64,000 nt of DNA. Source: Pseudomonadota bacterium (GTDB lineage: Bacteria; Myxococcota_A; UBA796; CAJQPC01). The DNA is taken from contig JAAESX010000332.1 of NCBI GenBank assembly GCA_024228935.1, forward strand, positions 40,592 through 104,591, read 5' to 3'. Below the pieces are notes generated by a model that saw only the letters and a program-made list of their open reading frames with translations, was not told the origin of the DNA and made no database searches. A program made the position numbers and the translations under genes. Shown piece after piece: positions 23,814 to 32,460 of this stretch; the stretch's first letter is position 1, and the number at the start of each line of letters is the position of its first letter.

Positions 23814-25691
23814 TCAGTGTTTTTCATACAGGACAAGACCCGGCGGGAGTCGCTCTCCCAGCTCGGGCGCCAGCGACTGCGCGTAGTCCATGGCCAGGTG
23901 GTGCTCGTCACGTCGGGTCACGATGCCGCCCGACACCGCTGGGCAGCGCCCATCCGGACACAGCAGCTCGGACAGATCCCAGGCGTCCACGCGCGCGTCC
24001 TCGGCGGCCAGCTCGCGGTAGAGCTCGCGCACGAACGCGGCCTCGGGCAGGTAGACCGCGGGTGACGAGCAGTCGGCCTCGCGCCGCGCGAGGCAGTCGG
24101 CCGGGGCCGCTTCCATCTCAGGGATCAGCTCGATGAGCACCACGCGGTCGGCCTGGTCGAGACGGCGCTGGAGCGCCGCCCGGGTTCGGCGCTCGACCGC
24201 CTCACGCCACTGGGGCGTCCCGAGCTCGAACGTCTCGCCCCTCTCGACGATGGGCCGGAGAGCCAGGCTGCGGCTCGCGAGCACCACGAGATCGGCGTCG
24301 ACGTCCGGGTAGGTGCAGTCGGTGACGCGGTCCTCGTAGATCCAGGTCCCACCGATCCACGGGCAGGCGAGCTTCACCTCGAGCGTCATCGACCACTGGT
24401 TCGGGTAGGCGAGCTCCAGGAACGCCCCACGCAGCTGGTCGGCGTGGCTGTCCCCGATGACGGCGACATGGGGGCCGGTCCCGACCAGCCGGCCCTCCTG
24501 CCAGGCCGGGCCGGCCTCGATCTTCTCGGCGAGCTCACGGGTCTCGGGATCCACCGGCAGGATGGCCACCATCGCGGCCGCCGTCACACCGGCCCCGAGG
24601 ATCCCCAGCTTGACCACCTTCCACTCCCGACCATCGACGCTCATCCGACGCGTCGGGCGCTCGACGAACTGGTACGTCAGCGCGCTCAGGACCACGGTGA
24701 TCACGACCACGGCGGCGATGCGTAGGGCGCCCTCTTCGGGCAGCAGATGGCCGGCGTCGAGCAACACCACGACCGGCCAGTGCCACAGGTAGATGCTGTA
24801 CGACCAGTCGCCGAGGCGGCGCAGCGGAGCCCAGGACAAGAGCCTCGCCACCCGGCTGTCGGGGGCGGCCTCGAGCGAGATCAGCAGGACGACCATCGCG
24901 ACGACCGTGAGCACCCCGCGGGCGAGCGGCTCGTCGAGCGGGACGACGGTCAGCGACGCCAGGAGCACCCCGATCAGACCGACGCCGGAGAGCCAGCCCA
25001 GGTTGCGACGCTGGGGGTTCAGCGTGGCGAGCGCGACCGCGGCGCCAGCGAGCGGCTGCCACGCTCGGGTGTGGGTGCCGAAGTACGACACCATCGGGTC
25101 TTCGAGCCCCGCGTGGATGCTCAGCCCCAGACTCACCAGGGCCAGGAACACGACGGCCCCGAGCGCCAGATTCACCGACCGCCGATACAGCGCCACGACC
25201 CCGGCCATCAGGAACGGCCAGACCAGATAGAACTGCTCCTCGACCGAGAGGCTCCAGTAGTGGAGGACCGGCGAGGTCCCCTGGTGGTCGGCCGCGAAGT
25301 AGTCCTGCGACTCGATCAGGAACGACCAGTTCGAGTGGTAGAGCGCCGCGGCGATGAAGCCCGGGCGGAGCCGCAGGTACTCCATCGGCCCCATCGCATC
25401 GCTGAGGCGGCAGGCGATGGCGGTGATCACCAGCACGACCGACGCGGCCGGCAGCAGGCGTCGGAACCGGCGAGCGAAGAACCGCCCATACCGGATGCGG
25501 ATGTTGGCTCCCTCGCGGACGAGGATGGCCGTGATGAGGAAGCCCGACAGGACGAAGAAGACGTCGACGCCGACGAAGCCACCGGCCAGGGACGAGGCGC
25601 CGGCGTGGAACAGGACCACGAGCAGGGCCGCGATGGCTCGCAAGCCGTCCAGGGGCGGATGATGACCCCAGGGGGCGGGCTTGGCCGGCAT
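23814..25691 (-). CDS. OafA/YrhL-type acyltransferase with C-terminal SGNH domain (copy 3)
   Basis: This is a 625-residue paralogue of the two upstream copies. It begins PPLDGLRAIAALLVVLFHAG, then GVDVFFVLSGFLITA and YWSLSVEEQFYLVWPF, with about ten membrane helices. The periplasmic SGNH domain has VAVIGDSHADQ and the terminal TRRDEHHLAMDYA. The AACPWIG-like Cys region and PDGRCP motif are shared with the other copies. The ATG at 25691 is 9 bp after the stop of the GH13 gene, and a TAGACT hexamer, whose TAG is that stop codon, lies 6 nt upstream. It may therefore be transcribed with the GH13 gene or alone. The acyl acceptor is unknown. Confidence 0.9.
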   Translation of the reverse strand: MPAKPAPWGHHPPLDGLRAIAALLVVLFHAGASSLAGGFVGVDVFFVLSGFLITAILVREGANIRIRYGRFFARRFRRLLPAASVVLVITAIACRLSDAMGPMEYLRLRPGFIAAALYHSNWSFLIESQDYFAADHQGTSPVLHYWSLSVEEQFYLVWPFLMAGVVALYRRSVNLALGAVVFLALVSLGLSIHAGLEDPMVSYFGTHTRAWQPLAGAAVALATLNPQRRNLGWLSGVGLIGVLLASLTVVPLDEPLARGVLTVVAMVVLLISLEAAPDSRVARLLSWAPLRRLGDWSYSIYLWHWPVVVLLDAGHLLPEEGALRIAAVVVITVVLSALTYQFVERPTRRMSVDGREWKVVKLGILGAGVTAAAMVAILPVDPETRELAEKIEAGPAWQEGRLVGTGPHVAVIGDSHADQLRGAFLELAYPNQWSMTLEVKLACPWIGGTWIYEDRVTDCTYPDVDADLVVLASRSLALRPIVERGETFELGTPQWREAVERRTRAALQRRLDQADRVVLIELIPEMEAAPADCLARREADCSSPAVYLPEAAFVRELYRELAAEDARVDAWDLSELLCPDGRCPAVSGGIVTRRDEHHLAMDYAQSLAPELGERLPPGLVLYEKH

Positions 25692-25697
25692 CGCGCG

Positions 25698-25703
25698 AGT
25701 CTA
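25698..25703 (-). promoter_or_regulatory. TANNNT -10-like hexamer overlapping the GH13 stop codon
   Basis: TAGACT then cgcgcg then ATG at 25691. Its first three bases are the TAG stop of the GH13 gene. It is identical in layout to the promoter of acyltransferase 2. Confidence 0.4.
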
Positions 25704-28043
25704 CTTCACGAGCACCCGCGAGCCCATCGCCGGCACCGGCACCGAGATCGAGTCGCCGGACGCCGTGAACGCATCCCCGGTCAGCACGTCCTCGAACGTC
25801 CCGTCAGACAGGCCAGCCCAGGCGACGCCGTTCGTCAGCGTGCGCTCCTCCCACGAGCGGTTCACGACGACGATGACCTGGCTGTCACCCTCGACGCGAG
25901 TCCAGGCGAAGACGTCGTCCTCCTCCCACCAGCGGGTCCGCGTCCCGGTCGAGAGCGCCGGGTGCTCGGCGCGAGCCTGGCCCAGCGCGCGCACGTGCCA
26001 GAGGACCGACTCCTCGTAGCCGGAGAGGTCGCCCTCGAAGCGCATCATCTGCCGGTTGTCGGGGTCGTGGTACCCGGGCAGTCCGACCTCGTCGCCGTAG
26101 TAGACGAGCGGCAGCCCCTCGTGCGTGAGGAGCCAGGTCCACGCGAGCTTCAGGCGCAGGTAGGGCTCCTCCCACTCGGGCCCGGTGTCCGGACCGCGGA
26201 TGGGGCCGTCCGGACAGGCGCCGTCGCCGTACAGCGAGCTGACCTCGCCGCTGGCGTGGGCGATGAAGCGCTCGACGTCGTGGTTGCCGAGAAAGGTCGA
26301 CATCGTGAACCCGTCGTAGTGCGCCTCGGACGCGTCGAACGTGTCCTCCAGGTCGACGAGCGAGCCCTCGTTCCGCCCGATGACCCCGAGGATGGACCAG
26401 TACAGGGTGAAGTCGAACTGGGCGTCGAGCTCCTGGTCGTTCACATACACGCCGATCAGGTCCCGGTCGCCGCTGAAGGTCTCGCCGACCGTGTAGAAGT
26501 CCTCGTCGCCGCCGACCTCGCTGTGCTCGATCTCGTTCTTCACGCGGGACTGGAAGTTGGTGAACACCGAGTGCGGCATGTGCTTCACCGCGTCGACCCG
26601 GTAGCCGTCGAGCTCGTACTCCTTGGCCCACCAGACGGCGTCGTCGACCATCGTCAGGAGCGGCTCCTTGTCGTAGTACCGGATGTCGGGGAGGAAGCTG
26701 TCGAACCAGCACGTCTCCGGGTCGGTGTTCCAGACGTCGCCCTCGCAGACGAGCAGGTCGTTGAACCACTCGGGGTGGTCGGTCGCGTACGGATGGTCCT
26801 CGTGCACGTGGTTGGCGACCCAGTCCGTGAGCACGCGCATGTCGCGGTCGTGGGCCCCGTCGATCAGCTCGCGCAGCGTCTCCTCGTCGCCGAAGTGCTC
26901 CTCGACCATGTAGGCGTCGCTCGGCCAGTACCCGTGGTAGCCGGAGTAGTTGGCCTCGCACTGCCAGCCCCAGGCGCCCTCGCCGTTGTCCTGGGGTGCG
27001 GTCAGCCAGATGACGGTGACGCCCAGGTCTTCCAGGTAGTCAAGCTTGTCGATGACGCCGCGCCAGTCGCCGCCCAGGTACCCGGTCTCCCAGTGGTTGG
27101 TGCCCTCGTCGAAGTTCAGCGTGGCGTCGCCGTCGTGGAACCGGTCCACGAAGGCGTAGTACATCAGCCCGTTCTCCCAGTCCCGGTCGTCGGTCCAGAA
27201 CGGGATGTACAGCTGCTCGGCCTCGAGCCCATCCGTGTTCGAGGCGTCGATGCGGACGGTGTGGCGCCCATCGTCGAGCCCGGTCAGCTCGATGGAGCCC
27301 AGATCCGTGCCCACCTCGACCCCGTCGACCGTCACGCTCGCCGAGCCGAGCTCGCCCGAGAAGGCCACCTCGAGCGAGGCCGAGTTGGCGGCGCGGTCGA
27401 TGTCGAGGGACGTGAGGACCAGCTCGGGTACATCGCAGTCCGCCACGACCACCATCGAGTTGCAGGAGTCCCAGCCGGTCTCGCAGCTGGGGTTCCACGT
27501 GTAGCCCTCGTCGCACTGGAAGTAGTCGGCGTTGGCGTCGCAGATCCACTCGCCGTCGACGACGAGCTTGTAGGCGTAGGCGCCCTCGGACAGATCGAGC
27601 GAGCCCGTGAAGCTGGGCCCGTCCTTCTCCAGGGGCGTAGCGGTCGGGTCCCAGTCGTTGAACTCGCCGGCCACGTACACGGACTGCGCCGAGCCGCTGT
27701 ACTCGAAGTGCGTGGTGCAGTCGCCGACCGCCGTGTAGACCGAGCCCACCTGCACGAGCAGGGTCGTCGTGGCCTCCTGGCCGCACTCGTCGAAGGCCAC
27801 GATCTGGACCTCGGCCTCGCCCGTCCAGCCCGTGTCCGGAACGATCCGCAGGACATCGCCGCTGACGGCTGCAGCCAGCTCGGCGTCGCTGGTGACCTCG
27901 ACGGTCGCTCCCTCGGTCAGGACGATGTCGCTGAGCGGGACCTCGAGGACGGCGTCCTCGTCGATGGCGATGGGGTCCAGCGAGACCACCTCGGGAGGCG
28001 GAGCATTGCGACAACAGGCGGACAGGACATGGAGGACGAACAT
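25701..28043 (-). CDS. GH13 family lipoprotein with CBM48-like domain
   Basis: This is a 780-residue surface enzyme. The signal MFVLHVLSAC gives Cys10 (followed by Cys11). Residues about 15-100 are an Ig-like/cadherin-like domain, about 115-170 a CBM48/glycogen-binding-like beta sandwich (VYVAGEFNDWDP, then YAYKLVVDGEW), and about 200-275 another beta domain. The catalytic domain starts GLMYYAFVDRFHDGD. GH13 motifs are complete: DWVANH near 407-412, GYRVDAVKH with nucleophile Asp484, VGETFSG with Glu521, and FLGNHD near 584-589. It would hydrolyse alpha-glucans outside the cell; alpha-amylase and pullulanase-like activity are both possible. It is followed closely by acyltransferase 3. Confidence 0.9.
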   Translation of the reverse strand: MFVLHVLSACCRNAPPPEVVSLDPIAIDEDAVLEVPLSDIVLTEGATVEVTSDAELAAAVSGDVLRIVPDTGWTGEAEVQIVAFDECGQEATTTLLVQVGSVYTAVGDCTTHFEYSGSAQSVYVAGEFNDWDPTATPLEKDGPSFTGSLDLSEGAYAYKLVVDGEWICDANADYFQCDEGYTWNPSCETGWDSCNSMVVVADCDVPELVLTSLDIDRAANSASLEVAFSGELGSASVTVDGVEVGTDLGSIELTGLDDGRHTVRIDASNTDGLEAEQLYIPFWTDDRDWENGLMYYAFVDRFHDGDATLNFDEGTNHWETGYLGGDWRGVIDKLDYLEDLGVTVIWLTAPQDNGEGAWGWQCEANYSGYHGYWPSDAYMVEEHFGDEETLRELIDGAHDRDMRVLTDWVANHVHEDHPYATDHPEWFNDLLVCEGDVWNTDPETCWFDSFLPDIRYYDKEPLLTMVDDAVWWAKEYELDGYRVDAVKHMPHSVFTNFQSRVKNEIEHSEVGGDEDFYTVGETFSGDRDLIGVYVNDQELDAQFDFTLYWSILGVIGRNEGSLVDLEDTFDASEAHYDGFTMSTFLGNHDVERFIAHASGEVSSLYGDGACPDGPIRGPDTGPEWEEPYLRLKLAWTWLLTHEGLPLVYYGDEVGLPGYHDPDNRQMMRFEGDLSGYEESVLWHVRALGQARAEHPALSTGTRTRWWEEDDVFAWTRVEGDSQVIVVVNRSWEERTLTNGVAWAGLSDGTFEDVLTGDAFTASGDSISVPVPAMGSRVLVK

Positions 28044-28104
28044 CGACGGCTCGGACCGATGGGCGGCGATGGCGACACGTTACGCGTCCTTGTTCCCGAC
28101 AAAG

Positions 28105-28365
28105 ATGACGATGCTCGCTCTCCTGATCGCCTGCGCCCCGTGCCCCGAAGGCACATCCGAAGCTCCGGGGGGCCTCGGTATCGGCGTCTCGATGCGCTGC
28201 TTCCTGGACGTGTACGGCGAGCCCGACGACATCGACTACACGGTGGACGACCGCGGCCACTACGAGGTCCAGAGCTTCGACTACGACGACCCGTGGTTCG
28301 TCGTCCGCACCGATCTGTTCGGCGGCGACGGGTACGCCGAACACATCTCGCTCTCGAACATCTGA
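28105..28365 (+). CDS. Small lipoprotein, 86 residues
   Basis: MTMLALLIACAPCPEG is a very short signal with lipobox Cys10. The mature part is only about 76 residues and acidic, with YGEPDDIDYTVDDRGHYEV and DYDDPWFVVR stretches, and ends HISLSNI. No family is recognised. The stop codon overlaps the ATG of the DUF423 gene by one base (TGATG), so the two genes are translationally coupled. The gene lies 61 bp from the divergent GH13 gene. No convincing Shine-Dalgarno is seen (gacaaag before the ATG). Confidence 0.55.
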   Translation: MTMLALLIACAPCPEGTSEAPGGLGIGVSMRCFLDVYGEPDDIDYTVDDRGHYEVQSFDYDDPWFVVRTDLFGGDGYAEHISLSNI

Positions 28366-28715
28366 TGAACTGGCTTCGGGTGGGGGCGGTGTTCATGGCC
28401 ATCGGCGTCGCCGCCGGAGCCTTCGGCGCCCACGGTCTGTCCGGGCGCGTCCCCGAGGACCTCATCGAGGTCTGGAAGACCGGCGCTCGCTACCACCTGG
28501 TGCACGGGCTCGGCCTGTGCGTCCTGGGCCTGCTCCCCTCGCCTCCCAACCTCACCGGATGGCTGTTCAGCGCCGGGATCCTCCTCTTTGCGGGCAGCCT
28601 GTACGCGATGACCCTCACGGGCCATCGCTGGCTGGGGGCCATCACCCCGCTCGGAGGCGTGGCGTTCATCGCCGGCTGGATCGTGCTCGCAGTAAAGTCC
28701 GGGTCCGCCGCGTAG
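28365..28715 (+). CDS. DUF423 family membrane protein
   Basis: This is a 116-residue protein with four membrane helices. The N-terminal GAVFMAIGVAAGAFGAHGL is the DUF423 signature, WKTGARYHLVHGLGL is the second conserved block, and TGHRWLGAITPLGGVAFIAGW the third. Members (E. coli YgdD) are small inner-membrane proteins without a settled function. The start overlaps the preceding stop (TGATG) and the next gene begins 13 bp downstream, so it may be the promoter-proximal part of the flotillin cassette transcript. Length is normal for the family. Confidence 0.9.
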   Translation: MNWLRVGAVFMAIGVAAGAFGAHGLSGRVPEDLIEVWKTGARYHLVHGLGLCVLGLLPSPPNLTGWLFSAGILLFAGSLYAMTLTGHRWLGAITPLGGVAFIAGWIVLAVKSGSAA

Positions 28716-28728
28716 AACGGACACCCTG

Positions 28729-29472
28729 ATGCTCACTGCGTATGTCGCCGCCTTCGCTTTTGGAGTCGTGCTGATCGGCACCTCGATCCTCCTTGGTGGG
28801 AAGGATCTGGAGGCCGACCACGACGGCCCGGAGTTCGACAAGGACATCGAGTTCGACAAGGACATCGACTTCGATGCCGACATGGACACGGACCTGGATG
28901 GGGACCTCGACGGAGATCTGGACGGTGACGGGGACTTCGAGGCCGACAAGGACCTGGCGCTCACCGCCGGCTCGGCCGCCGACGCGCTCATCTTCAACCC
29001 GTTCCTGTCGCTGCGCTTCTGGACCTACTTCCTGGCCAGCTTCGGCGGGATCGGCACCCTGCTCACGCTGTTCGACATCTCGACCATCGTGCACGCTCCG
29101 ACGTCCATCATCGCGGGCTTCGGCATCGGCTACGGCGCTGCCTGGGCCTTCCGCACGCTGAAGAAGAACACCGTCAAGACGCAGACCAACGTGCGCCGCC
29201 TGGCGGGGAGCGAGGGCGAGGCCGTCCTCCGCATCGCATCCGGTCGCACCGGAAAGATCCGGCTGACCATGGGCGGGAGCGAGGTCGAGCTCATGGCGAC
29301 CACGAACGGAGAGGAGATCGAGCGCGGAGCCAAGGTGCTCGTCGTGCACGTCCACGATGGCACCGCAGAGGTCATCCGCATGCCTCGATTCGAAGACGCG
29401 ACGCCGGACGAACAGCTCCGGGCACGCAAGCGAGCCGCCGCGATGGCGCGCAAGAAGAAGACGCTGAACTGA
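28729..29472 (+). CDS. NfeD/YqiJ-like OB-fold membrane protein with Asp-rich loop
   Basis: This is a 247-residue membrane protein. Helix 1 covers about residues 3-22. A strongly acidic loop (about 28-76) contains repeated D-x-D-x-D units such as DLDGDLDGDLDGDGDF. Helices 2 and 3 lie near 92-145. The C-terminal half (about 155-225) reads as an OB-fold beta domain (VRRLAGSEGEAVLRIASG) followed by a basic tail with Lys/Arg/Ala. In E. coli YqiJ and in NfeD-type proteins the OB-fold partner is encoded directly before a flotillin, as here. Such pairs organise membrane microdomains. The Asp-rich loop is not a usual part of that family and could bind Ca2+; this is an inference. Confidence 0.75.
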   Translation: MLTAYVAAFAFGVVLIGTSILLGGKDLEADHDGPEFDKDIEFDKDIDFDADMDTDLDGDLDGDLDGDGDFEADKDLALTAGSAADALIFNPFLSLRFWTYFLASFGGIGTLLTLFDISTIVHAPTSIIAGFGIGYGAAWAFRTLKKNTVKTQTNVRRLAGSEGEAVLRIASGRTGKIRLTMGGSEVELMATTNGEEIERGAKVLVVHVHDGTAEVIRMPRFEDATPDEQLRARKRAAAMARKKKTLN

Positions 29473-29506
29473 CCGGCCCTGGACGGGCCACCACCGGGAG
29501 AAACTC

Positions 29507-30823
29507 ATGGAAGTCGCCTCCGCACTGTTGTGCGGGCTCATGGCCGGAGCCGTCGTGCTCGGGCTCATCACCGTCGTCGCCAAGGGCTTCTTGCTCATCT
29601 GCGAGCCCAACGAGGTCCTGGTGCTCTCCGGAAAGCAGCGTCAGCTCGGGGACGGCACCAAGGTCGGATACCGGGTGATCTACGGCGGAATGGCGATTCG
29701 CACGCCCATCGTCGAGCGCGTCGAGCGCATGGACGTCCGCAACATCCCGATCGACATCCGGACGACCAATGCGTACTCGAAGGGCGGCATCCCGCTCAAC
29801 GTCCACGCGGTCGCCAACGTCAAGGTCTGCAAGGACCCGAAGATCATCGGCAACGCCATCGAGCGCTTCCTGGGCCGTGACCCGGCCGAGATCAAGCGCG
29901 TCGCCAAGGAGACGCTCGAAGGACACCTGCGCGGCGTCCTCGCCACGCTGACCCCGGAAGAGGTCAACGAGGACCGCCTGCGGTTCGCCGGAGCGCTGAC
30001 GCACGAGGCCGACGAGGACCTGCGTCGTCTGGGCCTGCAGCTCGACACGCTGAAGATCCAGTCCGTCACGGACGACGTGAACTACCTCAACAGCATCGGT
30101 CGCGAGTCCATCGCCATCGTGCTCCGGGACGCCACGGTCGCCGAGGCCAACAACCTCTCCGCCGCCGAGCAGGCTGAAGCCGGCGCACGCCGCTCCGGCG
30201 AGGTCGCCAAGCAGAACGCCCAGGCCGCCATCATCGGAGCAGAGAACGAGGTCTTGCAGATCCGCGCTGAGCTCCACGCCAAGGCCCAGTCCGAGAACGA
30301 GCGGACCACCGCCGCAGCGCTCCAGGCTCGCGCCGAGGCCGAGCAGGAGCTCCAGCAGATTCGACAGCAGCTCGAGGAGCTTCGCCTGATGGCGGATGTC
30401 GTCCTCCCAGCCCAGGCCGAGCAGGAGGCCGCGACGCTGCGGGCCCGAGGCCAGGCCGCGTACACGGCGGAGAACGGAAAGGCGCTGGCCGACGTGCTTC
30501 AGCTGATGACCGACGCCTGGATCAAGGCCGGACCGGACGCCCGCGACATCTTCCTCATCCAGAACCTGGAGAAGGTGCTGGAGACGGTGGTCGAGCGCGT
30601 GAACGCCGTGACCGTCGACGAGGTCGTCCTCCTCGACAACGGGGACGGAACGGCGCTGCCCGCCTACGTCGCCCAGTACCCGGCGATGGTCGCCCAGGTG
30701 CTCCAGGAGCTCCAGAACTCCACCGGTGTCGACGTGGTCGGCATCCTGGCCCAGCCCGGGCAGGCGGACACCTTGCGTGACGCCAAGATGCTCGAAGACA
30801 ACTCCGCAAAGGGAGGCAACTGA
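29507..30823 (+). CDS. Flotillin-like SPFH/band-7 protein (copy 1)
   Basis: This is a 438-residue protein. An N-terminal membrane helix (about 5-28) is followed by an SPFH domain (CEPNEVLVLSGKQRQLGD, then RTPIVERVERMDVR) to about 190. A long Ala/Glu-rich coiled coil (about 215-330) ends with the flotillin-type LMADVVLPAQAEQEA. The C-terminus has ALADVLQLMTDAW and DARDIFLIQNLEKVLE, conserved in flotillins. Flotillins oligomerise on the inner membrane and scaffold protein-lipid domains. It has a good Shine-Dalgarno (gggag) before ATG 29507. The stop overlaps the ATG of the second flotillin by one base (TGATG), implying coupled expression and probably a hetero-oligomer. Confidence 0.9.
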   Translation: MEVASALLCGLMAGAVVLGLITVVAKGFLLICEPNEVLVLSGKQRQLGDGTKVGYRVIYGGMAIRTPIVERVERMDVRNIPIDIRTTNAYSKGGIPLNVHAVANVKVCKDPKIIGNAIERFLGRDPAEIKRVAKETLEGHLRGVLATLTPEEVNEDRLRFAGALTHEADEDLRRLGLQLDTLKIQSVTDDVNYLNSIGRESIAIVLRDATVAEANNLSAAEQAEAGARRSGEVAKQNAQAAIIGAENEVLQIRAELHAKAQSENERTTAAALQARAEAEQELQQIRQQLEELRLMADVVLPAQAEQEAATLRARGQAAYTAENGKALADVLQLMTDAWIKAGPDARDIFLIQNLEKVLETVVERVNAVTVDEVVLLDNGDGTALPAYVAQYPAMVAQVLQELQNSTGVDVVGILAQPGQADTLRDAKMLEDNSAKGGN

Positions 30824-32085
30824 TGGACCCCGCAACCGCTGTCATCACCGTCGCCGTCGTATTGGCCTTCGTCTTCTTCGGAGGCGTGGCGACCTGGCTC
30901 ACCATCCGCAACCTGCTCTACATCGCCGGGCCGAACGAGGTCCTCATCTTCTCGGGCGGTGACCACGACGTCTCCGCGGGCAAGAAGGGCTACGAGGTCC
31001 TGAAGGGCGGCCGCCGCATCAAGTGGCCGCTGGTCGAGTCCGTCGCCAAGATGGACCTGACGAACATGACCGTGGATGTCCAGGTCCACGGCGCCTACTC
31101 CAAGGGCGGTATCCCGCTCACGGTCCAGGGCGTCGCGAACCTGAAGGTCGCCGGTCACCAACCCACCCTCGGCAACGCCCTGGAGCGCTTCCTCGACCGT
31201 CCCCGCAAGGAGATGATCGCGGTCGCCAAGGACACGCTGGAAGGAAACCTGCGCGGTGTCTTGTCGCAGCTGACCCCGGAAGAGGTCAACGAGGACAAGC
31301 TGGCGTTCGCCGAGAAGCTGCTGGACGAGGCGGAGCACGACCTGTCCAAGCTCGGGCTGACCCTGGACGTCCTGAAGATCCAGAACGTCAGCGACGAGGT
31401 CGGCTACCTGGACTCGATCGGCCGCAAGACCACCGCCCAGCTGATCAAGACGGCCAAGGTGGCCGAGGCCGAGGCGACCGCCCACGCGATGATCCAGGAC
31501 GCGGAGGCGCGCCAGCGGGCGCGAATCAGCGAGTGTCAGGCCGAGGTCGAGATCGCCAAGGCCGAGACCGCCAAGCGCATCAAGGACGCCACCACCAAGC
31601 GGGGAGCCCTCGTCGCTCAGCAGCGCGGTGAGGTCGAGGCGCTGGTCGCCAAGGCCCGCGCCGAGCTGCTGGTCCAGACGGCCCGCGTCGAACAGAGCCG
31701 GCTGCGGCTCCAGGCGGACGTCGTCGCGCCGGCCCAGGCCCGCATGGAGGCGGACGAGGCCGACGCCAAGGCCCAGGCGGCCAAGGTCCGCGAGGACGGC
31801 AAGGCAACGGCCCAGGTCCTCGAGGAGATGATCCAGACCTGGCAGAACGGTGGTGACTCTGCCCGCGACATCTTCCTGATGCAGAAGCTCGAGAAGGTCA
31901 TGGGCAGCCTGGTCGGCACCATCCAGGACGTGAACGTCGACAAGATGACCATCCTGCCCAAGAGCGACGATGGCGGCGGGCAGTCCAACGCCATCCAGGC
32001 CGTGAAGCTCGTCGAGGAGCTCAAGGCCGGGCTCGGCGTGGACCTGCCCAAGATCGTGAACCAGCTGGGCAAGTCGAACGGTTAG
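30823..32085 (+). CDS. Flotillin-like SPFH/band-7 protein (copy 2)
   Basis: This is a 420-residue paralogue of the upstream gene. It has an N-terminal helix (about 5-28), then GPNEVLIFSGGDHDVSAG, RRIKWPLVESVAKMDL and the same AYSKGGIPL motif as copy 1, so the SPFH cores are alike. The coiled coil (about 210-330) is Lys/Arg/Glu/Ala-rich and includes LQADVVAPAQARMEADEA. The tail contains SARDIFLMQKLEKVMG as in copy 1. A strong Shine-Dalgarno (ggagg) lies inside the end of copy 1. Tandem flotillins with an OB-fold membrane partner form a self-contained microdomain cassette. A 10-bp hairpin follows its stop codon. Confidence 0.9.
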   Translation: MDPATAVITVAVVLAFVFFGGVATWLTIRNLLYIAGPNEVLIFSGGDHDVSAGKKGYEVLKGGRRIKWPLVESVAKMDLTNMTVDVQVHGAYSKGGIPLTVQGVANLKVAGHQPTLGNALERFLDRPRKEMIAVAKDTLEGNLRGVLSQLTPEEVNEDKLAFAEKLLDEAEHDLSKLGLTLDVLKIQNVSDEVGYLDSIGRKTTAQLIKTAKVAEAEATAHAMIQDAEARQRARISECQAEVEIAKAETAKRIKDATTKRGALVAQQRGEVEALVAKARAELLVQTARVEQSRLRLQADVVAPAQARMEADEADAKAQAAKVREDGKATAQVLEEMIQTWQNGGDSARDIFLMQKLEKVMGSLVGTIQDVNVDKMTILPKSDDGGGQSNAIQAVKLVEELKAGLGVDLPKIVNQLGKSNG

Positions 32086-32105
32086 GCGGGCAATCGCAGC
32101 TAAAC

Positions 32106-32145
32106 AGGGCCTCCCCTGGATCCGAGCGGGTCCTCGGGAGGCCCT
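32106..32145 (+). terminator. 10-bp hairpin: terminator and possible translation switch
   Basis: AGGGCCTCCC (32106-32115) pairs perfectly with GGGAGGCCCT (32136-32145) across a 20-nt loop, 20 bp after the second flotillin stop. The T-run is poor (cttgcg). The right arm contains GGGAGG, which is the Shine-Dalgarno for the TTG start at 32147, so the fold would hide that ribosome site. Confidence 0.6.
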
Positions 32146-32146
32146 C

Positions 32147-32434
32147 TTGCGACACACACTCCGACGAAGCCCGAGCCGCTCGGCGATCACCCCGGAGATG
32201 GTCCTGGCGTACCGCGAGGCGCTGGCCGAGACGCGCCGACTCAACGCCCCCGACCCGGTGCCGGTGAGGGTCCGCCCCACGAGCCGGGTCGACGCCGTCT
32301 CGAGCCAGATCCAGCAGGACCACGCCATCCACCAGGCCGGGCGCATCGCCTTCGGTCTGGCGTGCGCGACGGGTGCCACCGCGTGCTTCGCCGCGATGCA
32401 GGCGTTCGCCCTGGCCTTGCAGCACGGGATCTGA
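32147..32434 (+). CDS. Small protein with C-terminal membrane helix
   Basis: This is a 95-residue protein if the TTG at 32147 is used; GGGAGG ends 5 nt before it. The N-terminal half is basic and polar (RHTLRRSPSRSAIT, VPVRVRPTSRVDAV). The C-terminal third is hydrophobic (AFGLACATGATACFAAMQAFALAL), one membrane segment. An ATG at 32198 is an alternative start but has no ribosome site. No family is recognised. The Shine-Dalgarno lies in the right arm of the hairpin after the flotillin genes, which suggests conditional translation from read-through. Confidence 0.4.
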   Translation: MRHTLRRSPSRSAITPEMVLAYREALAETRRLNAPDPVPVRVRPTSRVDAVSSQIQQDHAIHQAGRIAFGLACATGATACFAAMQAFALALQHGI

Positions 32435-32460
32435 GGCGCGGGGTGGATTAGCGGAGCGCC

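Noticed and set aside
24747..28715. A very long open frame on the plus strand opposite the acyltransferase and GH13 genes
   Set aside because: It is an antisense shadow caused by high GC. Its translation is low-complexity Arg/Val/Asp-rich, while the minus-strand products have clear domains. Only its last part (from 28365) is a real gene, DUF423.
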